Source: a virus. Taken from it: a stretch of DNA of 27,269 nt. The stretch lies in the IMG/VR virus record IMGVR_UViG_3300037963_000897, positions 1 to 27,269 of that record. One strand, written 5' to 3'. The notes below the pieces were generated by a model. That model was not told the DNA's origin, searched no databases, and saw nothing but the letters and a program-made list of their open reading frames with translations. Of this stretch, positions 21,715-27,269 are shown in pieces (position 1 is the stretch's first letter; each line of letters opens with the position of its first letter). A program made the translations under genes and the position numbers.

Positions 21715-22159
21715 TTTACATATTGCATTTACAAAAGTAAGAGATGTAAAAACACCAGAAAGAACAGGTTTAAACGCTGGTATTGATTTTTTTGTGCCAA
21801 ATGATTATAATAAAAGAATTTTACATGGAAAATCTCAAATATTAATTCCTAGCGGTATAAAAATAAAACTACCACATAACTATGCTTTAATAGCTTTTAA
21901 TAAAAGTGGTGTTGCTACAAAATATAATTTAATAACTGGAGCCTGTGTTGTAGATGAAAATTATACTGGTGAAATACACCTACACTTAATAAACTTACAA
22001 AGTGATTATTTCAAGATAAAACCAGGTATGAAAATTTTACAATTTATACCAATAAAAATGAATTATATGCCTTTACTAGAACTACCTGAAAAAGAACTAA
22101 TAAAAATTCAAGATTTTTCAGAAAGAGGTGATAAAGGTTTTGGGAGTACTGGAATATGA
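21695..22159 (+). CDS. dut: dUTPase
   Basis: 154 residues from ATG 21695, with AGAAGGG just upstream; a TTG two codons earlier is less likely. The five trimeric dUTPase motifs are present: I AGIDFFVP (28-35), II NKSGVA (69-74), III GACVVDENYTGEI (82-94, catalytic Asp87, uracil-stacking Tyr90), IV QFI (116-118), V RGDKGFGSTG (144-153). It hydrolyses dUTP to dUMP and pyrophosphate, limiting uracil in DNA. Motif II has Lys for the usual Arg, a conservative change. With the ThyA-family and DUF6378 genes downstream it forms a nucleotide-metabolism group. Confidence 0.88.
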   Translation: MKKQEDNLHIAFTKVRDVKTPERTGLNAGIDFFVPNDYNKRILHGKSQILIPSGIKIKLPHNYALIAFNKSGVATKYNLITGACVVDENYTGEIHLHLINLQSDYFKIKPGMKILQFIPIKMNYMPLLELPEKELIKIQDFSERGDKGFGSTGI

Positions 22160-22473
22160 AAAAATCAATATTTTTAGAAGCTGAAGAAATAGTAAATAAT
22201 AGATCTGAGGAAAAAGAAAGAGAATATGGGCCCTTTTCAGAAGGTATGGAGAGAGCTGCTAAAATAGCAAGTGCAGCAACAGGTAAAAACATTGCAACTT
22301 CTGATATGTATATAATTCTTGTTGCTTTAAAACTTTCAAGGCAAAGCTACAATCATAAAAAAGATAACTTATTAGATGCTATTGCATATTTAGGAGCTTT
22401 AGATAATTATTATAATGAAAAAGAACAGTTAACAGAAAGTCGAGGCACAATTAATAAACCTTGGCATGTTTAA
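22156..22473 (+). CDS. DUF6378 protein, MazG-like candidate
   Basis: 105 residues, ATGA overlap with the dUTPase. The whole length matches the DUF6378 pattern: helix EAEEIVNNRSEEKEREYGPF, a central ALKLSRQSYNHKKDNLLDAI and a final helix ending YLGALDNYY. The helical layout and the DNLLDAIAY motif recall the acidic metal-binding helix of MazG-like nucleotide pyrophosphohydrolases, but the full ExxE/ExxD set is not complete, so enzymatic activity is only inferred. Placement between dUTPase and a ThyA homologue supports a nucleotide role. Confidence 0.65.
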   Translation: MKKSIFLEAEEIVNNRSEEKEREYGPFSEGMERAAKIASAATGKNIATSDMYIILVALKLSRQSYNHKKDNLLDAIAYLGALDNYYNEKEQLTESRGTINKPWHV

Positions 22474-22489
22474 ACAAGAGGGGTAAAAC

Positions 22490-23194
22490 ATGATTTATTA
22501 TAGTTCAGACAATATAGATGATTTGTTTTTAGAAACATCAAAAGCACTTATTGAAAAAGGAGAAACAATTTCTCCGCGAGGTATGAAAACAGTAGAGCTG
22601 CAGCACGTTTGGCTTGAATTAACAAATATGCAGAAATGTATAGTTAATTTAAAACATAGAAAAATAAATAAAACATATTTAAAAAATGAGCTTAAATGGT
22701 ATTTATCAGGGTCATTAAAAATAGATTATATAAAAAAATATTCTTCTTTTTGGGAAAAACTTGTAGATAGTAATGGTACAATAAATAGTAATTATGGAAA
22801 CATAGCATTTATTCAAAAACAAAATGGCAAAAGTCAGTTTGAGTGGTGCGTAGATGCTATTAAGAAAGATATTAATACTAGACAAGCTATTATAAACTAT
22901 AATCAACCTTTACATAAATATGAAAATAATAAAGATTTTGTATGCACTATAGCGCAGCATTTTATGGTTAGGAATGGGAAATTAGATACAACAGTATTTA
23001 TGAGAAGTAATGATTTGATATATGGATTTACATACGATGCACCATGGTTTTGCTTAATATCAAAAAAAATAGCTAAAGCGGTAGGTTTAAAGTTAGGAAC
23101 ATATAGGCATTATGCTGCTAGCTTACATGTCTACGAAAGACATTTTAATATGTTACACAAAATATGTAAAAATACAACTCATTATATATTATAA
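22490..23194 (+). CDS. ThyA-family enzyme, probable dCMP (hydroxy)methylase
   Basis: 234 residues, ribosome binding site AGAGGGG. Family landmarks: Arg30, Glu67 in NELKWYLSG, NYG (101-103), Arg131, nucleophile Cys152, Arg172-Ser-Asn-Asp175 (phosphate site) and Gly179. In thymidylate synthase the next block is PFN, whose Asn selects dUMP; here it is TYDAPWF with Asp183 at that place. Asp there is the signature of dCMP hydroxymethylase (T4 gp42) and shifts TS to dCMP in known mutants. The usual PPCH around the nucleophile is FVCT. The likely product is 5-hydroxymethyl- or 5-methyl-dCMP; plain TS activity is the alternative. Confidence 0.72.
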   Translation: MIYYSSDNIDDLFLETSKALIEKGETISPRGMKTVELQHVWLELTNMQKCIVNLKHRKINKTYLKNELKWYLSGSLKIDYIKKYSSFWEKLVDSNGTINSNYGNIAFIQKQNGKSQFEWCVDAIKKDINTRQAIINYNQPLHKYENNKDFVCTIAQHFMVRNGKLDTTVFMRSNDLIYGFTYDAPWFCLISKKIAKAVGLKLGTYRHYAASLHVYERHFNMLHKICKNTTHYIL

Positions 23195-23275
23195 ACCCTT
23201 AAATAACCCTTAAAATTATATAAATAAAGGGTGTGCAGGTATGCTTTTTTTTAGTATATTTATAACGATGATTAA
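23194..23275 (+). promoter_or_regulatory. Second promoter module with paired AACCCTT boxes
   Basis: AACCCTT at 23194 and 23205 (11 bp apart, the first touching the stop codon of the ThyA-family gene), ATATAAATAAA (23218-23228), TATATT (23255-23260) and GATGATTAA (23267-23275). From the first box to TATATT is 61 bases here and 60 in the module at 17957; from TATATT to GATGATTAA is 12 in both. This points to the same control on both operons. The -35 region is poor (TGTGCA at 17-bp spacing), consistent with need for an activator bound at the boxes. Confidence 0.5.
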
Positions 23276-23305
23276 CTTAAATACTAACAAAAAGGAAAAC
23301 ATAAC

Positions 23306-24340
23306 ATGAATATAAAAGGACAATTTAATAATAATAGAGGTTTTGGTGTTGAGGTTGAATTTATTAGACCTAATAATGTATCAAAGCAAGATATATGTGA
23401 TGCTCTTACAGTTAATTGTAGAGTAGAAGGGTACAATCATATTACTAGACCACATTGGAAGATAGTAAGTGACTCTTCTGTTAGTGCTAACGGCCGCAGA
23501 GGTTATGTTGGTGATAATGAAATTGTTTCGCCTATATTATATGGTGAAAACGGTTTTGTGCAATTAAAATCTATGCTTGATACTCTTAAACAATTAGAGT
23601 GTGAAGTTAATTATACTTGCGGTATACATGTTCATCACGATGTTACTAATATGATGGTTCAAGGTAAAGAAAAAAGCCAAAAATTCTTAGCTAACCTTGT
23701 AAAATTTGTTGCTAAGTATGAGCATTTAATTTACAAGCTAGTTTCACCTTCAAGATTAGATAATAGACAATACAGTACACCTGTAAGAAGAGAGTATTTT
23801 AGTTACGATCTTGATGTTACTAAAAATGACGTTAAAAAAATGATTAATAAAGTAAAAAATGATTGTAACAGAAAATATAACAGAGGCGGCAACGTTATTG
23901 ATAGAGATCAACCAAGTCCAAATGTTCAACACAATAGAGCTTGTGGGCTTAATTTTCGCAACGTTTGGACAAGAGGTTCTGTTGAGTTTAGGTATCACAA
24001 TGGTTCATTAAATTTTGAAAAAATAGTTTCATGGATTGTATTTACTCAAGCTATTGTTAATGCTGTTGAAGATACTAAAAGCGTTTCTATGTCTTTTGTA
24101 CCAAATAATATAAAAGGTTTAGCAAGTTTAAGAGGTGCTATAGGTTTTATAAGAAGAAGCGGTATGGAGCCAACTGAAAGAACAGTGTTTTCAAGAGATG
24201 AATATGTTAACTTGTCTAATAAATATGTACAGAAAAGATACAAAGAGTTAAGTAGAAGAGAAGCTGACTATGAAGTAAATATGCAATATAGATATGTAAA
24301 AGACGGTTTAACAACTAATCAACAAGGAGGTTTAGCATAA
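23306..24340 (+). CDS. Amidoligase (COOH-NH2 ligase, glutamine-synthetase-like fold)
   Basis: 344 residues, ribosome binding site AAAGGA. Motifs of the putative amidoligase family (PF12224): RGFGVEVEF (Glu16, Glu18), WKIVSDSSV, NEIVSP (Glu72), CGIHVHHD (His108, His110), and TRGSVEFRYHNGSL (Glu227-x-Arg229), followed by the conserved helix EKIVSWIVFTQAIVNA. Members are predicted to use ATP to join an amine to a carboxyl group, forming amide or isopeptide bonds on peptides, cell-wall or other metabolites. It is first in a promoter-led unit; one base separates it from a glutamine amidotransferase gene. Its substrate is unknown. Confidence 0.82.
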   Translation: MNIKGQFNNNRGFGVEVEFIRPNNVSKQDICDALTVNCRVEGYNHITRPHWKIVSDSSVSANGRRGYVGDNEIVSPILYGENGFVQLKSMLDTLKQLECEVNYTCGIHVHHDVTNMMVQGKEKSQKFLANLVKFVAKYEHLIYKLVSPSRLDNRQYSTPVRREYFSYDLDVTKNDVKKMINKVKNDCNRKYNRGGNVIDRDQPSPNVQHNRACGLNFRNVWTRGSVEFRYHNGSLNFEKIVSWIVFTQAIVNAVEDTKSVSMSFVPNNIKGLASLRGAIGFIRRSGMEPTERTVFSRDEYVNLSNKYVQKRYKELSRREADYEVNMQYRYVKDGLTTNQQGGLA

Positions 24341-24341
24341 T

Positions 24342-25232
24342 ATGTGTGGGCTAGCAGGAGTTATTTTAAAACAAAAAAACAGAGATACGGAGGCGCTTAA
24401 AAGCGTCTCTGTTTCTTTTTCTAAAATGTTAACAGCAGCTAATATAAGAGGAGGCCATGCAACTGGTTTTGCATTAATTGATAAATATGGCGATTATGTA
24501 ATATGTAAAAAACCTAAAGAAGCTTATGATTTTTTTGATGATGAAGAAGTTAAAGATAATATTGATTTAGTATACGATGGTATTACAATAATAATGGGTC
24601 ATACAAGATACGCAACATTAGGTTCACCCTCTATTAATAAAAATAATCACCCGATTAGAACTGGTCAAACTATAGGTACTCACAATGGCTCTATATCTAA
24701 TCATAAAGAGCTTTTTTATAAATATGATATGCAAAGGTATGCACAAGTAGATAGTGAAGCTATATTTAGACTATATGAAACTTCTAATAATATTAGTGAT
24801 TTTATTACTAATAGATTACCAAAAGTAAAAGGCAGAGTTGCTATTGTTTGGGCCGATTTAGAGCTGCCAGATTATGTATATATGGTAAAAGCTAATAACC
24901 CAATTCAAATGGTTTATATTCCGGAATATGAGTGTTATGCTTATGGTAGTACTGATTCTATTATTAACGCTGGTTTTTGGGGTAATTATAAACATATTAC
25001 AATAAAACCTAATACAATGGTTCGAATTAATACTAAAACGCTTGAAATTGAAACACAGGAAGTTAAAATTGCAAAACCTAAAGTTAATAAATGGTCGTTT
25101 TATGATTCAAAGATTGGAGCATATAAAAACAAAAAAGAGACTGTACCAAGGTTTGTTCCTAGATTTTCATATAGTGACCAATTAAAAATGTTCGCAGCAA
25201 GTGATGGTTCAAAAATAAGAAAGGTAAAATAA
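24342..25232 (+). CDS. Class II glutamine amidotransferase
   Basis: 296 residues, with ideal AAGGAGG at 24324-24330. All Ntn-type glutaminase features are present: Cys2 nucleophile exposed after Met removal (MCGLAGV), RGGHATG (36-42), GHTRYATLG (Arg89), NNHP (101-104), THNGSISN (Asn115, Gly116 oxyanion) and VDSE (Asp137). It releases ammonia from glutamine. It lacks the SIS or PRTase domain of GlmS/PurF; about 70 residues at the C-terminus are basic and unassigned. The ammonia is likely used with the amidoligase encoded next to it. A strong terminator-like hairpin lies within codons 16-26. Confidence 0.87.
   Translation: MCGLAGVILKQKNRDTEALKSVSVSFSKMLTAANIRGGHATGFALIDKYGDYVICKKPKEAYDFFDDEEVKDNIDLVYDGITIIMGHTRYATLGSPSINKNNHPIRTGQTIGTHNGSISNHKELFYKYDMQRYAQVDSEAIFRLYETSNNISDFITNRLPKVKGRVAIVWADLELPDYVYMVKANNPIQMVYIPEYECYAYGSTDSIINAGFWGNYKHITIKPNTMVRINTKTLEIETQEVKIAKPKVNKWSFYDSKIGAYKNKKETVPRFVPRFSYSDQLKMFAASDGSKIRKVK
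24387..24420 (+). terminator. Intragenic terminator-like hairpin in the amidotransferase gene
   Basis: ACGGAGGCGCTT (24387-24398) pairs with AAGCGTCTCTGT (24401-24412): 12 pairs with two G-U, in practice a 10-bp stem with a TTAA or slightly larger loop, followed by TTCTTTTT (24413-24420). An alternative pairing, AAACAGAGA (24377-24385) with TCTCTGTTT (24406-24414), competes for the 3' arm. The codons used (ACG, GCG, AGC, GTC) are unusually GC-rich for this genome, which suggests that the structure is kept. It could attenuate transcription of the downstream genes. Confidence 0.45.
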
Positions 25233-25840
25233 TGTACGATTTATTTGTATATGGCACATTAAAAAAAGGTGGTTCAAATCACGAGTTTATAAAAGACTCT
25301 AAATTTCTAAGACACGAAATATTAAATCATCATGCCATTTATAAACCTAATGGTTTTAATTTTCCAATAATGTTACCTAATAAAGATAGCAAAGTATATG
25401 GAGAAGTATATAGAGTTGATAGTGATACGTTAGATAGATTAGATATGCTAGAACAAGAGGGTACATTTTATAATCGCTTAGATAATAGTATATTAGGCTA
25501 TCAATATTACTTATGGAAATATCAAGATGGTTTAGTTTTTAGCGAAGAAGACAAAATAAAAAATGGTTATTGGGTAACAAAAGGGGAGGTTGATTTAAAT
25601 TTAATAATTGACAATAGGGAATACACAGATAAAGCAGATAAACTAGTGTTTCACATGAGGTTTTTTGATGGGCAGCGAGCGCCAACAAACAAAATCTATA
25701 TGGATTTAGTAAGAAAAAGAAGTCATTTAGATTTAAACATTGATAGTGAAGAAATATTTTTAAGAGATTGCATTATAAAAGGAGTAGTTAGTGAATTTAA
25801 AGAACCAGAACACTCGTTTAATGTCTTGCAGCATCTGTGA
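25232..25840 (+). CDS. Gamma-glutamylcyclotransferase-like protein (AIG2/GGCT fold)
   Basis: 202 residues, TAATG overlap with the amidotransferase. The N-terminal domain has the family signature LFVYGTLKKGG (residues 4-14), VYGEVYRVD (55-63) and the LDMLEQEGTFYNR block (70-82) with the catalytic Glu (Glu74 or Glu76). The family releases 5-oxoproline from gamma-glutamyl amines, as BtrG does to remove a protecting group in butirosin synthesis. Residues about 125-202 are an extra domain of unknown type. In this cassette it probably trims a gamma-glutamyl product of the amidoligase (inference). Confidence 0.8.
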   Translation: MYDLFVYGTLKKGGSNHEFIKDSKFLRHEILNHHAIYKPNGFNFPIMLPNKDSKVYGEVYRVDSDTLDRLDMLEQEGTFYNRLDNSILGYQYYLWKYQDGLVFSEEDKIKNGYWVTKGEVDLNLIIDNREYTDKADKLVFHMRFFDGQRAPTNKIYMDLVRKRSHLDLNIDSEEIFLRDCIIKGVVSEFKEPEHSFNVLQHL

Positions 25841-25928
25841 TAGTGAGGTAACAATTGTCTTTAAAAAAAATAATAATTGGGCTTGTAAAAAATGCCTTGA
25901 AAACTATCCAACATGGAAAAATGGCTAA
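25821..25928 (+). CDS. 35-aa zinc-ribbon miniprotein
   Basis: A short frame overlapping the end of the cyclotransferase gene by 20 bases and the next gene by 8. It encodes Cys3-x2-Cys6 and Cys22-x2-Cys25 with a short basic loop between, a compact zinc ribbon. The same plan occurs in the 33-residue peptide at 5898, although the sequences differ. Function unknown. Confidence 0.5.
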   Translation: MSCSICDSEVTIVFKKNNNWACKKCLENYPTWKNG

Positions 25929-26085
25929 AAAAGAAAACATTGTTACAATAATATCTTATGAAGAATTTAATGAATTGATATTAAAAACAGGTAATGATGA
26001 GTTAACAACAATGGAATTAATTGATGCTATTGCTCAGATTAATGCTATGATTTATGAATCAAAAGATTATCATGAATCAACTTAA
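25921..26085 (+). CDS. Hypothetical acidic protein, 54 aa
   Basis: Taken from ATG 25921 (MAKKENIVT), since a longer frame from TTG 25855 would overlap the zinc-ribbon peptide fully. After a short strand the protein is mainly helical and acidic (ISYEEFNELILKTGNDELTT, LIDAIAQINAMIYE). The ribosome binding site is weak (GGAAAA). Family not recognised. Confidence 0.5.
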   Translation: MAKKENIVTIISYEEFNELILKTGNDELTTMELIDAIAQINAMIYESKDYHEST

Positions 26086-26320
26086 AGTAAATCACGATTT
26101 CATGTATCATGCAGAAATAGAATACGAGCATGAAAATACTTATTTATCGTTAACAAATGCAAAGGGCGACAAATTAAAAGACTTTTTAGAAGACATTAAA
26201 TACGCTCTAAATAAATACAAAGGAAGAAATCCTCAAGTTGTATTAGCTTTATATGATCCGAATAATGAGTGTATAAACATTACCCCTAAGATTACCTCTA
26301 TTTTAAAAATAAAGCCATAA
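26072..26320 (+). CDS. Hypothetical protein, 82 aa
   Basis: The frame has two possible starts: ATG 26072 (14-base overlap with the upstream gene, chosen here) or ATG 26054 (six residues longer, 32-base overlap). The protein begins with strands (FMYHAEIEYEHENTYLSL), then a helix (GDKLKDFLEDIKYALNKY) and further strands (QVVLALYD, INITPKI). It is a small alpha-beta fold of unknown family, and the last gene before a terminator-like hairpin. Confidence 0.5.
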   Translation: MNQLKVNHDFMYHAEIEYEHENTYLSLTNAKGDKLKDFLEDIKYALNKYKGRNPQVVLALYDPNNECINITPKITSILKIKP

Positions 26321-26335
26321 ATACACGCTATTATC

Positions 26336-26370
26336 ACCCTTAAATGGTTATTTTCTTAGGGGTTTATTAT
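26336..26370 (+). terminator. Terminator-like hairpin closing the early operon
   Basis: ACCCTTAA (26336-26343) pairs with TTAGGGGT (26356-26363) with one G-U pair, 12-base loop, then TTATTAT. It lies 16 bases after the last gene of the second early unit and in the 119-base gap before the packaging genes. The stem is modest and the U-tract is broken, so it may be weak or bidirectional. The arm repeats the ACCCTTAA core found in the promoter boxes at 23194-23213, so a regulator site is an alternative reading. An ATATAAAATAAG at 26369-26380 also recalls the promoter modules. Confidence 0.4.
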
Positions 26371-26439
26371 ATAAAATAAGCACTTTCATTAATTTTAAAA
26401 GCATTTTTAAATTATTAGATAAAAAATATGAGGTGTTTT

Positions 26440-26544
26440 ATGCCTAAAGGCAGAGGAACTTATGGTTCAAAGCGTGGGAGACCACCTAAAAAATCTAAAT
26501 CAATGAAATCTAAAAAAACTAAATTTGGCAAAAAAAGAAAATAA
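26440..26544 (+). CDS. Small very basic AT-hook-like protein
   Basis: 34 residues from ATG 26440, with GAGG nearby. About 40 percent Lys plus Arg, with KRGRPPKK, close to the AT-hook core GRP flanked by basic residues, and a GTYGSKRGRP start seen in small marine phage peptides. Expected to bind the minor groove of AT-rich DNA. It leads the packaging block, so a role in DNA condensation or terminase recruitment is possible; by position only. Confidence 0.6.
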   Translation: MPKGRGTYGSKRGRPPKKSKSMKSKKTKFGKKRK

Positions 26545-26707
26545 AACAGCTTTAAATGTCGAGTTAGTTGGTATTAAAAATTTAAAGATGACTCACAACT
26601 GGCGAATTGAGTTTGATGTTTTTGAGATGGACAATGATAAAGTTAAAGATTTAATGGATATGTTAAACAAACCTATCTCAATGGGATTAGTACAATTAGA
26701 TGAGTAA
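26525..26707 (+). CDS. Hypothetical protein, 60 aa
   Basis: Starts at TTG 26525 (MAKKENKTALN), overlapping the upstream peptide by 20 bases. The next in-frame ATG, at 26588, would give only 39 residues and break the first strand. Strands (LNVELVGIKNL, WRIEFDVFEM) and a helix (DKVKDLMDMLNK) suggest a small alpha-beta fold. It overlaps the small-terminase candidate by 8 bases. Unknown family. Confidence 0.45.
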   Translation: MAKKENKTALNVELVGIKNLKMTHNWRIEFDVFEMDNDKVKDLMDMLNKPISMGLVQLDE

Positions 26708-27026
26708 ACAAACGCAGAACAAACGCAAAGATGGTAAGTTTGCAAAAGGTAATAAGTTAGGTAATAGATGGAAAAAAGGGGAGTCAGGAAACCCTAATGG
26801 TAGGCGAAATGCTTATACTGATTTAATTAAACAATTTAGTTTTCAAGAAGTAAATGGCAGAGAGAGAAGAGAGATAATATTAAGTAAGCTGTTTCAATTA
26901 GCAGAGCGTGGAGATTTAAGAGCAATACAGTTTATTGTTGAGCGGTTAGAAGGAAAAGCTAAAGAGACTAAGGAAGTAACTAATAAAAACGAACCAATAC
27001 AAGTAATGGTTATAGGAGAAGATTAA
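26700..27026 (+). CDS. Small terminase subunit candidate (DUF5681-like)
   Basis: 108 residues. The first 40 residues match the DUF5681 pattern found in many phage and transposon-adjacent DNA-packaging proteins: DGKFAKGNKLGNRWKKGESG, then NPNGRRNAYTD. A helical remainder (RRIEIILSKLFQLAERGDLR-like) resembles small-terminase helical regions, with AIQFIVERLEGK near the end. Its place two genes before the large terminase supports a packaging role: recognition of phage DNA at the packaging site. The call rests on family resemblance and synteny. Confidence 0.68.
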   Translation: MSKQTQNKRKDGKFAKGNKLGNRWKKGESGNPNGRRNAYTDLIKQFSFQEVNGRERREIILSKLFQLAERGDLRAIQFIVERLEGKAKETKEVTNKNEPIQVMVIGED

Positions 27027-27149
27027 ATGGCTAAAAAAGTAAGTTGGAAGTGGGGAAACAAAAGATATACTGGAACTTTAATAAGAGAAACTAAAACACA
27101 TAAGTTTGCTAGAACAAAAAGTGGTCAGATTAAAAAAATAAAAAAATGA
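27027..27149 (+). CDS. Small basic protein between the terminase genes, 40 aa
   Basis: The ATG follows the preceding stop with no gap, and its TGA overlaps the large terminase ATG (ATGA). The peptide is basic (VSWKWGNKRYTGTLIRE, then a Lys-rich end IKKIKK) with a beta-hairpin-like core. Small basic peptides between terminase genes are common in phages; function unknown, possibly DNA binding. Confidence 0.5.
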   Translation: MAKKVSWKWGNKRYTGTLIRETKTHKFARTKSGQIKKIKK

Positions 27150-27269
27150 TTCAATGGAAAATAAATCAAATAAGAAAAAATATATTAAACGACCCGAGCA
27201 GATTCAAAGTTCTAGTATGTGGTCGGAGATGGGGCAAAACTGTGCTATCACTTATGTATTTAATGAAAG
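27146..27269 (+). CDS. Terminase large subunit, N-terminus (partial)
   Basis: The first 41 residues are visible before the window ends. The motif VCGRRWGKT (about 26-34) is the deviant Walker A loop typical of large terminase ATPases, which drive DNA into the capsid and cut it with a C-terminal nuclease. The nuclease domain and Walker B are outside the window. Its presence here and structural genes at the left edge indicate that the genome continues beyond both ends. Confidence 0.78.
   Translation, partial: MIQWKINQIRKNILNDPSRFKVLVCGRRWGKTVLSLMYLMK

Overview
The window reads as most of the genome of a tailed double-stranded DNA phage of the siphovirus type (tail tube, frameshifted tail chaperone and tape measure; no sheath gene seen). 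Every gene is on the + strand, packing is tight (mostly TAATG or ATGA overlaps), and base composition is strongly AT-rich. Many genes have GGAG-like ribosome binding sites, so the host probably uses Shine-Dalgarno signals. The gene styles (S74 fibre with YadA-like repeats, DUF6378, DUF6447-like, amidoligase cassette) resemble uncultured marine phages; that host guess is inference.

Layout. 1-4.95 kb: end of a structural gene, a 1494-residue fibre with a self-cleaving C-terminal chaperone, and a small coiled-coil protein. 4.98-7.47 kb: small proteins, five of them single-pass membrane proteins, leading into an M15 peptidase endolysin (lysis region). 7.49-17.8 kb: a zinc-ribbon metallophosphoesterase, then head-tail connection and tail genes (connector, terminator-like, tube, G/GT chaperones, tape measure, LamG-bearing distal tail protein, second tail-tip protein). 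17.8-18.06 kb: noncoding, with structured RNA and a promoter. 18.06-23.2 kb: early/replication genes (HNH protein, HTH protein, OB-fold-like protein, PD-(D/E)XK nuclease, replisome organiser-like protein, dUTPase, DUF6378, ThyA-family enzyme). 23.3-26.3 kb: a second transcription unit with an amidoligase, a class II glutamine amidotransferase, a gamma-glutamylcyclotransferase and small ORFs. 26.3-27.27 kb: a terminator-like hairpin, then a new unit with an AT-hook-like peptide, a small-terminase candidate and the start of the large terminase. Packaging at the right edge and structural genes at the left edge fit a circularly permuted map whose portal and capsid genes lie outside the window.

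Most notable points: (1) a complete -1 programmed frameshift element in the tail chaperone gene, GGGAAAC followed four bases later by a 12-bp stem; (2) an amidoligase/glutamine amidotransferase/gamma-glutamylcyclotransferase cassette, a predicted amide-bond-forming system of unknown product; (3) a ThyA-family enzyme with Asp in place of the substrate-selecting Asn, pointing to dCMP rather than dUMP; (4) two closely matched promoter modules, each with paired AACCCTT boxes 11 bp apart, driving the two early-type units; (5) a strong terminator-like hairpin inside the amidotransferase coding sequence.
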